A DNA stretch of 64,000 nucleotides, taken from contig VWPU01014797.1 of the NCBI GenBank assembly GCA_013398955.1, positions 19,666-83,665 of the forward strand, in the 5' to 3' direction. The stretch comes from Callaeas wilsoni (Eukaryota; Chordata; Aves; Passeriformes; Callaeidae). Shown here piece by piece: positions 13,001 through 26,128 of this stretch. Within the stretch, counting starts at the first letter, position 1. The number at the start of each line of letters is the position of its first letter. Below the pieces are notes generated by a model. That model was not told the origin of the DNA, made no database searches, and was given only the letters and a program-made list of their open reading frames with translations. Position numbers and translations under genes: made by a program.

Positions 13001-16000
13001 TTGACGTTCCCTTAGGATTCACAGCTCCCAAACAGAGCACTAATTGAAGCTTCAAATTTGAGTGTCTGCTTGATTTTCCTGCATGCAATAGTTTTACTTC
13101 CTGGCAGCTGTTTTAGTCTGCAGGCATTAATGGCACATGTGATATGCTGTTTTATAAAGAACACTTATTGTACAGCGCTTAAGGTATAAAATATACTCAA
13201 CTGACAAAGCAGTGCTGTGCTTCCAATGACAAAGAACTCAGGCACCTTTAAAACTTACAGCCTATGGCTATGAGTAAACTGTTCTCTGGGCCTGAGTTCA
13301 GGCTTGCTCCCCACGCTGCATGCTATGGGAAGCTACAGGCATCTACAGAAACAAGACCAAACTGGAAGAAGCACAAATTAGAAAAAGAAAAGGAGGGATG
13401 TGCCAGTGAGCTCTCTAACCTGTTTCTTCCCCAGAGGGGGCTTGAAACGCACTACCATGGAGAGTTCACTGCTCTGTAAATACTGAAATTTCAAAGATGT
13501 TATGTGTTGCCCTCGGTTACTAGAAACTCCTTCTAAAGCAAAGAAGTCATCCATCTTAAAAGCATTAACACTGGCAGATGCAGTCCAAATTCTTTGATCA
13601 AATACTGACAGCCCAAAATATTACTCTGAGCAGCGCCAGTTCTATCCTGTCCTTGGAGGGAATAGTGAAACACCATTATTGGAATTACACATTTGGTCCT
13701 CAGGCTGCTCTAAGTCCTTAGAAAAGGCACTCAAACTTCATATCTCTTAAAGCAGTGGATGATAAAAAGCAAAACATCGAGGACAGGGAAAAGAAAAGAG
13801 CTCTAGTAAATGAGAAAAGACATATTAGACTTTGTTTCTCCCAAGAATGCTGTCTGCCAGGTTGGTATAAATGCTGGTGTTCAAACACAGATTTGCTCAT
13901 TTAGAGTTCAGGCTGTAGGAGAGCACTTAGCTAACAGATGTTTCTGAATGTAAAAGGACACTATTGTCTGTAGGACTTGCATGCTTCAATGGTATCTAGC
14001 CATTAAAATCAAATTATAGAATCAGGGAGAACCAAACCTCATGTAGTAACATCTGTTGGATCCAGAAGTGAGGCAAGAGCCATTTATAATCATCCTGCTT
14101 GTCCTAAGTGCTATATCATATTACACCAAGATTTTCTGTAGATGCTTCAAGCACAAGGAAACAATGAAAACAAAAGAGAAATGTGTTCAGTAACGTCTGC
14201 TCTTTTAGAGTCAGTATTATATACACAGGCTCACTTGTCTTCTTTGTCTCTCTGGAGTCAAAGACTAAAGCAGACTCAGCCAGAAGGTGGCCTAATTAGA
14301 TTGCTTTTATATTTAAGGTGGCACCACCTGGAGTCATTAAAACTCTAAATTATAGTAGTTCTCTCATGACAGAGCACTACAGTGCTTGATAAATAGAAGG
14401 AGACAGAGAGACAGAGATGTGTGGCTTTAGAAATCAAGATAGAAGGAATCAGGAGAACATGGGAGGCTTCTGAGGCTCCATCGTAGTGGGTTTTATGAAA
14501 CAGCATTATGTATTAAGAATAAGAGGGTAACTTAGACAACACAAAGCATCTACATGAACAGTGTTTCTGATTTATGTGCTCAGCACAAAGTTTTAAGCTC
14601 TAAATGTGCCTTCATTTTCATAACAGAGAGGGAAAAGGGAACGGTTTCTCAGGTAGGTGGTATTTTTAATACAAGCAACACTGCTGTTACGGATGTCTTA
14701 TCTAAATGCCTGGGCCACATGTCATTTCTGGCTCCTCATTTTTCTGTGAAAGTTCCAGTATGATACGTGAGCAGGTCAGTAACGCAGTCTTTGCCCATTA
14801 TTGCTGCTCCTCAGAGGTATGAGGGTGGTAAGACATTCCACAGGAGATCCCTCAGCAGGGACTGCGGATACAGCACAGCCAACTTGAAGCACTTTTGTGA
14901 AGTCTGATTTATAAAGACCCTGGCATTTAACATCACGTGAAGATAAGGCCTTGTTTTGGTGCATCTCCAGGTGCACCCACAAGTCAAGGCACTATTCAAA
15001 CACGTCCTTGTTAAGAGCTTTATTCACAAAGAACTCATGCTAACTGCAACTGTCAGAAGTCTGACATCTGGCAGGTGTGCAAGTTAGCCTGCATATATGA
15101 ACCAGAGATAAACTAGAAAACTGAGGCAGATACAGAACAGCATCAGGAAGAAAAAGAAAGGTATAAATGTAGAAATGTGTCTGAGAATGGAGTGGAAAAA
15201 TCCTAGCCAAATTAGTTTAAGTGGTATTTTATATTAGAATCCCAAGAGAGCTAGAGACCACAGAACTGAAATTCCATACACAGGATATTATTTGCATATC
15301 TGAATTTCCAAATGATGGAAGTATGGGATCTTTTTTGAGATTCACAAGAACTCTGTGACCCTGCCACACCTTCCATGAGGTGGCAGATCCATCATCTCAG
15401 GCAGGAACAGACTTCTGTTTTTTTGCAGTGTGGGAGCAGTTGAGTTGGATGCCTATGAAAAAAATATTATATAATGCTTGAGAAGCACTTTCAACAGGAA
15501 GTTAACTTTCTTTCACAGAACACTAATGGTCATGGAGATGACACTGAAGGCCAGAATCAGCAGCCTGTCTGTATCAGGACACAATGGAGAAAAAAGAACA
15601 GACATAGAAGTGATTTTTGAGAAAAAAATAGGCATTTTTAACATAACCAGGCTTTCCATTCAGTAAATGATGTGGTCATTTTGAAAATTACTTTCAAAGG
15701 AAATGGTGTGAATTAGCCCTTTGGATATTTTGGTTTTAATTCCATTTCCCCTTGTGTCTTCACTGCTAAACATTACATAGTTTGAAATAAATAATAGTCA
15801 GTTCCACTGTGTTCGCCAAACATATTAAAAAGCATAAAGGGGTTGTCATGGAGACAGAAATTCTTAAGTGAAGCAATTGAATCCCTAAAATATTTAAGCA
15901 ACACTTACCCCACAGTACAAACATGAAGTAGAATATTTGTGACAAGAAGCCAGTTCAGAATTTCTCATGTTGGAATTGAAAAATGAAATAAACCTAAACT

Positions 16001-18090
16001 CATCTTGGAAAATAGTTCCAAGTGGCTGCTAGATATGTTTAAATGAGAAAAAAAATGTATACAGCCACCTACGTGTGTGTACAAGGACATGTAACTCATC
16101 ACAGAAAAGGAAATAAGCAGAACTACATCTCTAACTTTCACCTGCTTCCTGGCTGAAGTGCTGCAATGTGTCTCTTCTGATGAGGAAAACAAGTTTCTCT
16201 GGTGGTTCAAATCATCAAGAAGAATTAATTGTATCTTCATTTTGCCTGCTATTTCTATTTGAGCAGCTGTTTAACCTAGTGAGATGATGCAGTAGGTTGA
16301 TGATGTACAAAGGCATAGGCACTTTCTGAGAGGACACTAAAAAGGTAGCTCAGACTTACAGAAATCCAATTTCTCCCTAGTGTTGCTTTAAGACCAAACC
16401 TTCCCAGACCTGGAATAATGCAAGGGGCAGCTGCCCGTTCAACAGATTGCCTTTTTCATCACACTTAATTAAGCTAGTTTAGACTTGGTAATTACATCTA
16501 CAAGCCAAAGGGATGTGTTTAGTGGGACAGGAATTGAATAGCCAAACTCAAAGTGTATACACCAAACCATCTGTGTCCAGCATTGCTGAGAGGTATTAGG
16601 AAATTAATTTTTACCAGTTTCCAGTTTTTCCCATTTCTCTGAGCCCTTACGGTTCCTTTCTGACAGGTTTCTTCGTCTCTTCTCTTTGTATCATCTAGTC
16701 ATAGCTTCTCCTCACTTTGCACTAAGCAACAAAGGGAGAATAACAAGGAATCAAAGGGAAGGAGCAAAATATTGGCTGAAAAGAAGAGAGAAGAAATAGA
16801 AATCTGAACAGATGTCTCAAGCAAAACTCCCATGGCCCTTCACTGGGATATCTGCCCAAGTAAGGGAGCATGGGGAGGGCAGGAAATAGCCTAGAGAGAT
16901 CTTTAAAATATTGCAGAGCTAGTACTTAATTCAGATCAAGTGTTCCTGGGGACAGTTTGTGGAAATGAGAAGAATGTACTGAAGGTGTAGGAGGGCCACA
17001 TAGTTTTTGCAATATCACTGCTTTCCCAGGCTCTCCCAAGTCTGTCACTTTGAGAGCTTTATGTTTTAATCCTCAGGAGAACACTGAATGGAAAATGAAA
17101 ATGTTTGGTGTAAGACAATTTATGGCAGGCCAAATATAATAAATTTATCCATTTAGCCTTTTAATAAATTTTCCACTGATCAATGCAACTTCCTAAAGTT
17201 ACTGATAAAGAAGCCCTGTGCTCCCTGACAATGCTGAAAGGTTAGAGTACTTATATCCACAGAATGTATAAAGTGACTCCCTCAACACCTCCCCTTCCTA
17301 ATTGACAGAAAAAAGGAGAAATGGGCAGAAAGCAAAGGTTCTTCATCTGATAACCGGCCCACCCACACATAAACCATTGATAGCTGATACTTGGCACCCA
17401 ATGCATGGGAATATGAGACCCTGAACTTGTCACACTCTGGCATCCCCACAGTGAGTGTGTGTCCTCTCTTAATCCTGGCTTCCTGCTTCCTCTGCCTCCT
17501 GCTTCCTCTCCCTTTTGCAGCAAGCTGCAACTTCCTCTCCTTGTTTTCATGGCTCTCAGTGTTTCAAACATTGCTCCTCTGTTTCTCTTTTCTTATTTCT
17601 GATGAGGGCTCCTTTAGGTCTTGTAAGCAATGTCAAGTCTTTTTAGCACCAGCACTTATGCTACTGGTAGCAACTTGCTCTTCCTTTCTTCTCTACATGT
17701 CAGATTTTATGCCAAACTCTTTTTTTATGCTTATTCTGCTTGACAGTCTCTCTTTTACAAAGCATTTACAACAATGATGCTCCCTTAAAATACACTGAGT
17801 GTCTCAGTAGCCATTCTGTTATATATGGAAGGATCTTACAAATTTGAAAATCAGCAGTTATCTCATGCAGCTTAGTGAACTGACTGTCTGTCTGAGGTAC
17901 TGACCGCTGCATATGTGCAGATTAAATGCAAGGATCCCCTTCCTGAGCAATGCACAATAGGGCTTTCCGGAGAACAAGTGAGCAACTCTATAGTGACTTC
18001 ACCAGTGCATCACTGCGGTGTCCTCTGGGCTACTCAATTAGTCCAGAGCAATCAGGGTGCAATGGCATTCTGGGTGCAAAGGCCTTCCTC
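13001..18090. other. intergenic DNA, no gene supported
   Basis: No recognisable gene on either strand. The frame at 17391-17777 (+) is leucine and serine rich because it crosses a CT-rich patch. That patch includes a 12-base CCTGCTTCCTCT motif repeated at 17482 and 17498, so I do not treat it as a gene. Confidence 0.55.
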
Positions 18091-18099
18091 TCCCACGCA

Positions 18100-18375
18100 C
18101 TCCCGATGCTATTTTTGCATCCTGGGGACCAGCAGGATCACCCTGATCACCACCGTGCTGTACTCCATAGGGTCAGCCCGAGCAGTTGCTGCGAGGGTGA
18201 CATACCTCTGCCTCTGGGACATCCAGCACGCTCACAGTCAGGGCCTGGATCTCACAGCTCACATGAATATCTGCAGTCCTTGCCCAGCCTTACAACTGAT
18301 GGAGCCTTTGGGCAGGGCCACACTTGGCCCAGCTAGCACAAAGATGACACTAAGTAAACAGTTATACCAATAATA
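18100..18375 (-). pseudogene. candidate claudin-like pseudogene fragment
   Basis: The minus strand carries pieces in claudin order, split over frames. First comes a hydrophobic segment ending in an ALPKG motif at 18304-18318, which would match the end of claudin TM1 (ALPxW, with W changed to G). Next is a GLQIFM...SCEIQ stretch that could be the GLWxSC...Q part of the first extracellular loop. Then a 28-codon block at 18112-18195 runs from LAATARA to RMQK and has the same length as the claudin LQAARAL-to-GMKC stretch that includes TM2. The first and later parts are in different frames and separated by stops, so any gene is dead. Similarity is weak and judged by eye. No intron signals are visible, which would fit a retrocopy, but I cannot exclude coincidence. 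It is unrelated in function to CD28. Confidence 0.22.
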
Positions 18376-19070
18376 AAAGCTGCTGATTAGTTTATCAGGC
18401 CTAGACAACATATACAGCTCCCACCAAGCACTCTCTTCTCTTGTACACACGAAAACACTGTACATTTTATATTATGCTGTTTCAGTAGTGGATCATTCAG
18501 TAATCAGTCATTAACTGAAACATTCATGTCCAAGAGCATTGTAGTATCTCATCTCTGCAGATTCAGAAACCCTCAAGAGATGATTAAAATGCCCCAAATC
18601 CACAGAAATGTCCAGGAATCCTTTTGTTTTAAGTGAAACTAAAGACAAATCATTTCCCTGAAATGCTCAGCTTGTTCTGAATGCATGTTTAAATCAAATA
18701 CAGATATGCTCTACGCTTTTCTGCAGAGCTGTTTGCCTGCTCAGACACAGAGAAAAGAAAGTTGCAATGTAAATGAATGGACATCTCCATGTAAAACAAA
18801 CCCCACACCCAGGTCTGTGATCAGCTGGGTGTCCCAGAGGATGAGGAGGTATTTTAACAATGCTGCAGCTTGTTGGAAGAGAAAGAAGGGAAGTGGAAAA
18901 GGCATGGAGGTGCAGAAAAAGGAGAACAGATTTTTCATTTTAAGGATGACATTTACAAATACCATTCCCTTTGGGCAAGGTTACATTTAAACTAGACAGC
19001 TCAAACAATATTAAATCTGAGATGAGGTTCTATTTCTGAAGTGCTTTGCTTCTGAGGAACCTGAAACACT
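18376..19070. other. intergenic DNA, nothing recognised
   Basis: No gene or repeat recognised. The small open frames here (for example 18685-18990 +) have no family resemblance. Confidence 0.5.
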
Positions 19071-19089
19071 TTCAGAGAAACATGAATTA

Positions 19090-19285
19090 AGTCTCACAGC
19101 AGCAGCATGTATGAAGCAATGACTATTCCCCTTTTAGTAGATGGGGAATAAAAAGGGGTATAAAAATGCAAAGGGGTCACGTGAGTGGTCGAAAGCCATA
19201 CAGGAAGCCTTGGAACAGCACAGAAATAGAATCCAGACCTCTTGACTCCTAGACTTGTATTTAACCACCAAGTCATTCTTCCCTT
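19090..19285 (-). repeat. MIR-like SINE remnant (antisense)
   Basis: The + strand shows the reverse complement of the tRNA-derived MIR/CORE-SINE layout: 'tagatggggaataaa', then 'aaggggtcacgtgagtgg', then 'gaatccagacctcttgactc' and a 'ttaaccaccaagtcattctt' ending. The last part is the inverted tRNA-like head, normally seen as 'aacccaggtctcctgactcc...ctaaccactagg'. The order of blocks fits well and individual bases are heavily diverged, as expected for an element inserted before or early in amniote evolution. Confidence 0.6.
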
Positions 19286-19599
19286 AAATATTCAAGAAGT
19301 TGAAATCTACACAGCATCAACAAGTCAAAGACCTGAGCGATGCTTGCCTTAGGTTTAGTTAGTATATACCTAAAATAGTATATGCATAGACAGGAAGAGA
19401 TAATTATCTCAGGCATTACGTAGTAAGTGTAGCATAAATGGCAAATTTGTTTTTTTTCTTGGTGTGTTGCTGAAGTAGGACTCTAAGTTCATTCTTGTTC
19501 CTAGCTGGGAAAGGATCTCAGGAAATGGAGTTAGGAGAGGACAGTTAGTGCATGTTTGTTGACCTGGACCTTTCTAAGGTCAATCAATCAGATATTTAC

Positions 19600-19616
19600 A
19601 AATAAATAAATAAATA
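19600..19616. repeat. (AAAT)n microsatellite
   Basis: About four copies of AAAT in a row, followed by a TTAATTA run. It is a short simple repeat with no function visible. Confidence 0.8.
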
Positions 19617-19619
19617 ATT

Positions 19620-22600
19620 AATTATACTTAAGTATTTTGCTCTGACAAAGATGATGCTACAAGGAGGATGAAGGAGCAAAGTTGAACTTCGTTATCTGCA
19701 GTAAAAGCTTCTGCAGGGTTTAAAAAATATATTAAATTCTAACAAAAGAAACAACAAATAAGGCTGTAAAGATTGTTGCTTATTATCATGTTTGAATGGA
19801 TATGGCAGCAAAGATCACCTACTTCTGAACTGTAGGTGAATTATTAACAATATTATTAACAGTATTAAACAGGAAATGCTACTCTCAAGAAAGATTTCTA
19901 AAACAAAGAGTTGCTTGTGTTTTCACCGGTTAATGCTTAAAATCTCTCTCTGGGTTCAATTCACTGACTTAAAGCATCATACAAAGAAGGCAATTTTAAC
20001 AAGTCTAACCTTTCATGACTAAGGAAAAAAATCTAGTTATGTTTTCCAGTGTTTGGTCACTATGCAGGTTTGTGTGACACTGGCTTTTTACTTCTGGTCT
20101 GAAACAAGGCCCTCCACAGAGGCTGGTATGTGCTCTTTACTGAGATATCTGAATTCCAAGACAGCTGTATATCCAGTACTGTTAATTTGGTTCGAAGGCA
20201 TTAGTCTCAAAAGCAAGGAGAGACAGAAAATATTTGCCTCCCCTAAGTGGTTAGTCTTGAGCAAGGACAAGTAACCGTAAATTGAGATGAAGAGGAGAAT
20301 GAGAGATAGCTTGCTTTTCAGTTTCGTGTTGTTTTCTAGCTCTGGCATTAAAGACCTATTAGCCTGAATGCATGTGTGTTCTGTGTCCTGATTTCTAGCC
20401 TCACTGTTTTTCAGCGCTGTTTTGAAAACACATAACAGATTCCTTTCAATTGCTCAGCTCACTTAGCGAGCAGTCTATTGCACTCAGCAACAGAAACACC
20501 AAATTAAACAACACACCAACACTTTGAAAGCAGTGCTCCAGCTCAGATATGCACAAAAAAGCTATTTTTTTCATACAGGGATAAAGACAGACCTACCTTT
20601 TTCCCTCATTCCAAAGGAAAGGAGACCTTAAGCCAAGCTGGCATGGGAGTTCCAGGCCAAGCATAGCATCTGGATGCTGGAATTCCTCCACACACTGGAG
20701 CAGCTCCTGACTTTATCTATACAAGACAGGGATGAACGAACATGAAGGGAAGAGAACTGGCAGAAGATCAAGCTACCAGAACAGCCATATCCATTACATA
20801 TCTCCCCAGAGCAGAATTGCCACCCTTCATTAAGCCGTGGTCATTATTTGTTATTATTACTGAGTTTATATTGCTTCATTGGGGTTTTCCAGTTGTACAG
20901 GAACAGAGCGTCTGGGGATTTGCTGTGGGATGGGTTAGATTAATTTTCAGATCAGAACTAAACTGTGCTATGCCGACAGACAGCTGAGGGTAATTTATAT
21001 TAAAGAGAAAATGCACACTCAGAGAAATTCAGCAGCCAAGAAAAAGTAAATTACTTTATCACTGACTTCTGAAATTTTGTCGTTTTCCAAAGCCGCATCC
21101 TGAGACAACACTGTGTGATTTGAGGGCTGTACCCTAGTTATGATTATCCTGTGGGATGCAGGTTAGAAAATAGTACCTTTTCTCTGCTCAAAATCGTTCA
21201 TACCTTCCAGCTTGATGCTCATTACAGTCCCATGAGCAGGTGAACCTCTAAGCTAGGATCCCTTGCAGTCTAATGGCAACACAAATTACTGGATTTACTA
21301 ATGAGATGCTCCATGAAACTGATAGCAGTAATTCGTACAGAGAAGTAATCTGCCCAGATAAAACTAACATGAGGTTGAACCTTTACACAAAACCCATTGC
21401 AAACCTGAAACAAGCTTTGTCATATGTTATCTGTTTTTAATTAGGAAAAGAACAGTACAGGGCAGGTTTTCTAAGCAGTTGTATTTGTCTCTGTCTTATA
21501 GATAAAATTCAGTGTCTTCAAAACCCACTACAATGAAACCAACCTGAATTGACAATAAGGAAGAGACTAAAGGCATACTAAGAATGGTTTATGTTGACAG
21601 CATTAAGGGATATGCTCTTTGATGTTGTGGTGCTGTGACTCAAATCACTAAGGTGTTAAAAAGTCAAAGGGACTCTTTTGCTTCACGGGTCTGCACTTGC
21701 ACCAAGAGAATGATTACATTGTAGCAGAACACATCAGTATACTCAGCTCAGAGGTAACATCGAGTAGTGAGAAAAGGTCAAGCTGTATCTGGTTCAAAAC
21801 TGGTAGAAAATAGTACCTTGAAAAGCTCCACTGCACTCTGACAAGCATTCATTCCTCTGGTAAAGTTACTGCTGTTTGGTGCAGCACCAAATAGACATGA
21901 AGAACAGAGATAATTTCCTGGGGGGTTTTAATTTTACACCTTAGTAGCACAATCCCATTCTTTTAAAAGACATTTGATTATTAACTTTGTATATAAAAGC
22001 CAGTGAATATTATTTATGCTTGCAGATTTAACAATAATTTTTATCCTACTGGTCACCCAGAAAAATCTTCCTCAACATTCCCATTGGGCAATATTGTTTC
22101 CATGTAGCTTCCAGAAGTTGCAGAATTGCTATAATACATCTGCTACCTGTGATTATCTTGACATGTCCTATTACTTGTATTGCAATCATGTCTAGTTGAC
22201 CTGAAAAGATTGTGTTGTCTGGGCTGGCCAGTTCTTGACACAGAAACATCCTTGCCCAAAGGGTTATGAGAAATGGACAAAAAGAGAGTGAAGAAGACCA
22301 GTGAGACTGTCAGACCCAGCTCCTCAGACTGTTCCTTACCATGAAATGACACAGCAGTGTTTTCCACCGTTACCATGGCATTTTGCAAACAACTCCAGCA
22401 CACTGGCTAGAAATTAAATGGGCAAACCTCAAGGATTTTGGCAGCTTGAATACACGTCTGCAAAGATCTGGCTGGACTTGAGGACAGGCTGTCCCTTGCA
22501 AAAGAAACCACAGAAACTGGTAGAGATGTGCCCATTTTCTAAGGGCCTCTACAAAGTCTAGAGGAAAGAGTATGAGGCAAATAACATAAACATTCATAAA

Positions 22601-24020
22601 AGGAGCAAGGCAGGGCAGTGGCTGGAAAAAAGTGTCCCATGGTGTACAACTCTGTACAGTGAGGAAAGGCAGAAGGGAATAAGAAAACAAAGAGGTGAAT
22701 GGTGCTCCCCACGCATGAAGAAGAACAGGATACATATTATATTGCAGATGAGAACTGCACTGCCTTACGTGTCGTGTGAACACAAGCATGGGCATATTCG
22801 CAGAGAACCTCTCAGAAGGTTACCAGGCCCATGGTTTTGGAGAAGTGCAGGTTCTCCTGAGAGATGGTACCAGCTGCAAGAGAAGCAGGGACCACAGAGC
22901 TGTAAGCTGAAGATACTAATTCTGTAGTGTGGGCAAAATTTAGGAATTAATTTAGGAAACCATTGGGGGCAGAAAGAAGCAGGGTGAAGCCTGCTAGGTT
23001 GCTAGGTCACTAAATCATCAATAGCTGCAGTTGTCTGGCTTTGCTAAGGCTCTGTTTCTTTTCCCAAAGCTTCCCATCACAGGTTATGTGAGAGTTTAAG
23101 ACTGCCCCTTGGGTTGGGATGGGTATTTTCTGTTCTGAGTAAAGACTACTTGTAATAAGACATTTACTGCTTGAAGCAGTGCCTCCCTTTCCAGGAAAAA
23201 AAGTTCAGCCCATAAGGAACACCCTGTGATCACACAGTGACAGTGAGGCCACTGGCCAGCCTGTTCTCCGGGGTGACTTGGCGGAATGAGGCAGTGTCAA
23301 ATGCCTTGCATCTGTGTGCTCCCATTCTTGTGCTATTATGTACACATCCAGTCTCAGCTCAGGCTGCAAGCAGGAATAACAGAAAAATACGACATCAACA
23401 GCTGTTTTGTTGGATTTTATGGAACGGAAGCCCAGGAGTACTGGAAATCTTCAAATAAATCTCTTCCCCATAAAAGAAACTTCCAGATGCATGAGCCATG
23501 AGTGTTTGTGAACAAGCAATGTTTAGCTAGTGAGCTTTCCCTTTTGATGTCTACAACTTGTGATTAGATTTATAATAAATATGTAATAACTTGCCACCAT
23601 CTACCTGACTGCATATTTTATCAGAGTTTCTTCCCTGGATAGATTGTTCTTGAATTAAAAATTCCAAAACTGAGAGCAGTCCTTACTAAAAATGTAATGG
23701 GCTCAACAAGCTAGTGAACAATTGCTCTGTTGCTCAAAACTACATGTGATGTGTACTGTGTTAATTTTAAGAGTCAGTCAAGGAACCTCTTTTTATGTGA
23801 AGTATTTCAAAGAAAACCAGGCCATTTGTTCCACGTGTGGCAGGATGCTGTGTGCATATATTCTCCCTACATTTATGATCTTGCAGTAAAATGAACAGAC
23901 TTCATCTACAAAAGAGTCATAAAGCTTTACAAGTGCTGTATCTGCGCACTGTGGTGTATTATACACTTTCCAATGGCTATAGAAAAAGGGGCATGAGGGG
24001 ATTGTGATCCAAAACAGAAT
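19620..24020. other. intergenic DNA, no gene supported
   Basis: No recognised gene, RNA or repeat family. The longest frame, 22370-22795 (-, 141 codons), is rich in Phe, Leu and Pro without domain character. Short frames at 20053-20274 and 20742-20987 also look like chance. Confidence 0.5.
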
Positions 24021-24029
24021 TTGTACGAC

Positions 24030-25870
24030 ATCTAAACCACTCCAGAGGGATGACTAACCAGTTAAAAGACTCCAGCACTAGAGATGGAAACCTGTGGCCA
24101 GTCTGCTGCTCTGCTGGGGTATTCTTGCCCTTTAGAGAGTTTTTCCTAATGCTGACATCTGGCTTGCTGCAGTGCAATGCCCTCAGTTCTTGCCTTCCTA
24201 TGACAGACATGGAGGATGCACAATTTCCTTCCTCTTTGCAGCAGCCTTTTGTGTATTCAATGACTGCTATTCTCCCATCAGTCCCCTCTTCTGTGAGTGA
24301 ACACACACTCTTCAATCCTTTCCAGACTTCTGACTGATCTTACTGCACTTCTCTCATCTCCTTCCAGCTGGGCACAGCTTTCTGTCTACACAGTGCCCCA
24401 GCCACCACTTGCTGCTCTAGCTAAAGGCACTGCGGACGCAGATCCTCACAGACCTTTTTTTCCCACCGCAGAGCTGTTCTCTCGCCTGTTTTTCCTCACT
24501 GTGTACTTGTGCTGCAGACAGCTCCTGCATGGCTGGTAAACCTTGCACTTTACTGGTTTTGTGTAAGACCAGTTCTACAGTTTGTTCAGTTTTTCCCATT
24601 TGAATCCCACCCCCCAAGAAGCCTGCAGTTCCCTCCCACCCAGCGCTGTGTGCAGATTTGAAAAGCAGACTCTATTCATCATCCAAGTTATTAATGAAAG
24701 TAATGAACAGTGCCAGGCCAGACCAGACTCCTGTGGAACTCAGAACCAAGGAGCTCAGTTTATTCTTCTATTTTGACAGCAAATTGCCTGTAACTACTGA
24801 GCCTTGCTGCCAATCAGTTTGATACTTTCATCTGACCATGTTTCTCTTTCTTGCTTACAAAAAGCTCTGCCAGAAGCCTGTGGCATTTACTGCTTCTCCC
24901 TGTCAGCACAGTAAGGATTACCTCATCAAATGATGAAATTAGAAGGTTTGATGCAATTGGTTCTTCAGAGAGCCATGATTTTTCCTCTTGGTACTTATGA
25001 TTAATGGCTTGACTAATTTTTCCAGTATTTTTTCAGGAACTGAAATAAGCTGAGCTCTCTATTATGCTCTGACTTTTCTTTAAAAAGAGAGAAAAACAAG
25101 TATATGTTTGCGCTCTTTCCTTCTTGATATCTCACCTTCCTTGAAAAAATCATAAATGGTTCTGAAATTACATCACATAATTCTCAAAGTATTCTCAGCT
25201 ATAATTCATCAAGACTAGTTAATTTGAATATAGTTGGCTTCTTTATGCCCTTTCCAACCACTTCTCTCCTTATCCTCGCTGCAGCTCATCCTGCTCTGCT
25301 GTGGTTTCTGTTGTGCTGGTTATTTGCCTGCAGCTGGTTCCTGAAGCCCCCGAGTTGAAAACAGCACATGGCTTTCTGAGCAACATTTCCCCTTTCTGTT
25401 CAGTAATGAGCCATTTCCCTGGGATTTGTTTTACTGTATATTTCTTTTGTGTACCTGCAGAAGTGTTTCTTCTTAGTCTTTACATAATTTGCTCATGTTA
25501 CTTCATTTTGTGCTCTTACAATTGTTTCAATCCTGTATGTTAGTGCCACGCTTGTATACTCATCTTCAGCAATCCTCTAGTTTCTTATTACCTGTCTTCT
25601 CTTTCTTAGCAGCCTTTCCCTTACATGTGTCCAGAGCAGGATCTTCCCAACCAAATCTCTGAACATTTTAAAATATGCATTCTGGAGGTCTATACTCTTT
25701 ATTTTGTTGTCTTCCTTCTCTTTCAATTTCCAAAACGAGGCCATGGAAGCCAGAAGCACTTACTTGCTCTGAAAATAAGATGTTGACGGTGGTTTTATTA
25801 TTCTGATCACAAGGCCAGCATTTTAACTGTACAGCAAGAAGAGCTCTTAGCCTCATGTTTCTTCAGCACG
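24030..25870 (-). repeat. ancient CR1-type LINE, decayed, antisense
   Basis: The + strand follows, block by block, the antisense of an old amniote CR1-type LINE. Near 24135 is 'agagtttttcctaatgctg', followed by the 'tcccatcagtcccctcttctg' region near 24275. Next is 'attaatgaaagtaatgaacagtgccaggcc...ctgtggaact' near 24690, which is antisense of the reverse-transcriptase domain just upstream of FADD. Then comes 'caggaactgaaataagctgag' near 25035, and further pyrimidine-rich blocks to about 25860. The order of landmarks spans over 1.7 kb of reverse transcriptase and 3' region. Every frame is broken, and the FADD region near 24650 is unrecognisable. The left end is the element's 3' side. Boundaries are approximate. 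Confidence 0.65.
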
Positions 25871-25981
25871 TAGAGATATTTTCTGCCAGACTGCACTAAA
25901 GTGCGGATGCCTCTCACGCATTCTTATCTGTGCATGGTATCTGATGCAAGGTGCAGACAGTGCTTTGTGAAAATTTAAAAA

Positions 25982-26128
25982 AAATGGCAGCATCTCCAGT
26001 ATGCAAAAGTATCTTGTGCTTCTAGTCCCCAAATGGCAGCATCTCCAGTATGCAAAAGTATCTTGTGCTTCTAGTCCCCAAATGGCAGCATCTCCAGTAT
26101 GCAAAAGTATCTTGTGCTTCTAGTCCCC
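25982..26128. repeat. minisatellite, three perfect 49-bp copies
   Basis: A 49-bp unit beginning AAATGGCAGCATCTCCAGTA and ending CTTCTAGTCCCC is repeated three times head to tail. I see no mismatch between copies, and the array ends cleanly before CATCACAG. Because 49 is not a multiple of three, each copy changes reading frame, so it does not encode a peptide repeat. It lies just beyond the old antisense CR1. Confidence 0.95.

Noticed and set aside
17391..17777. Leucine-rich 128-aa membrane-protein-like frame
   Set aside because: Hydrophobicity comes from CT-rich DNA with short internal repeats (CCTGCTTCCTCT twice), a common source of false membrane frames.
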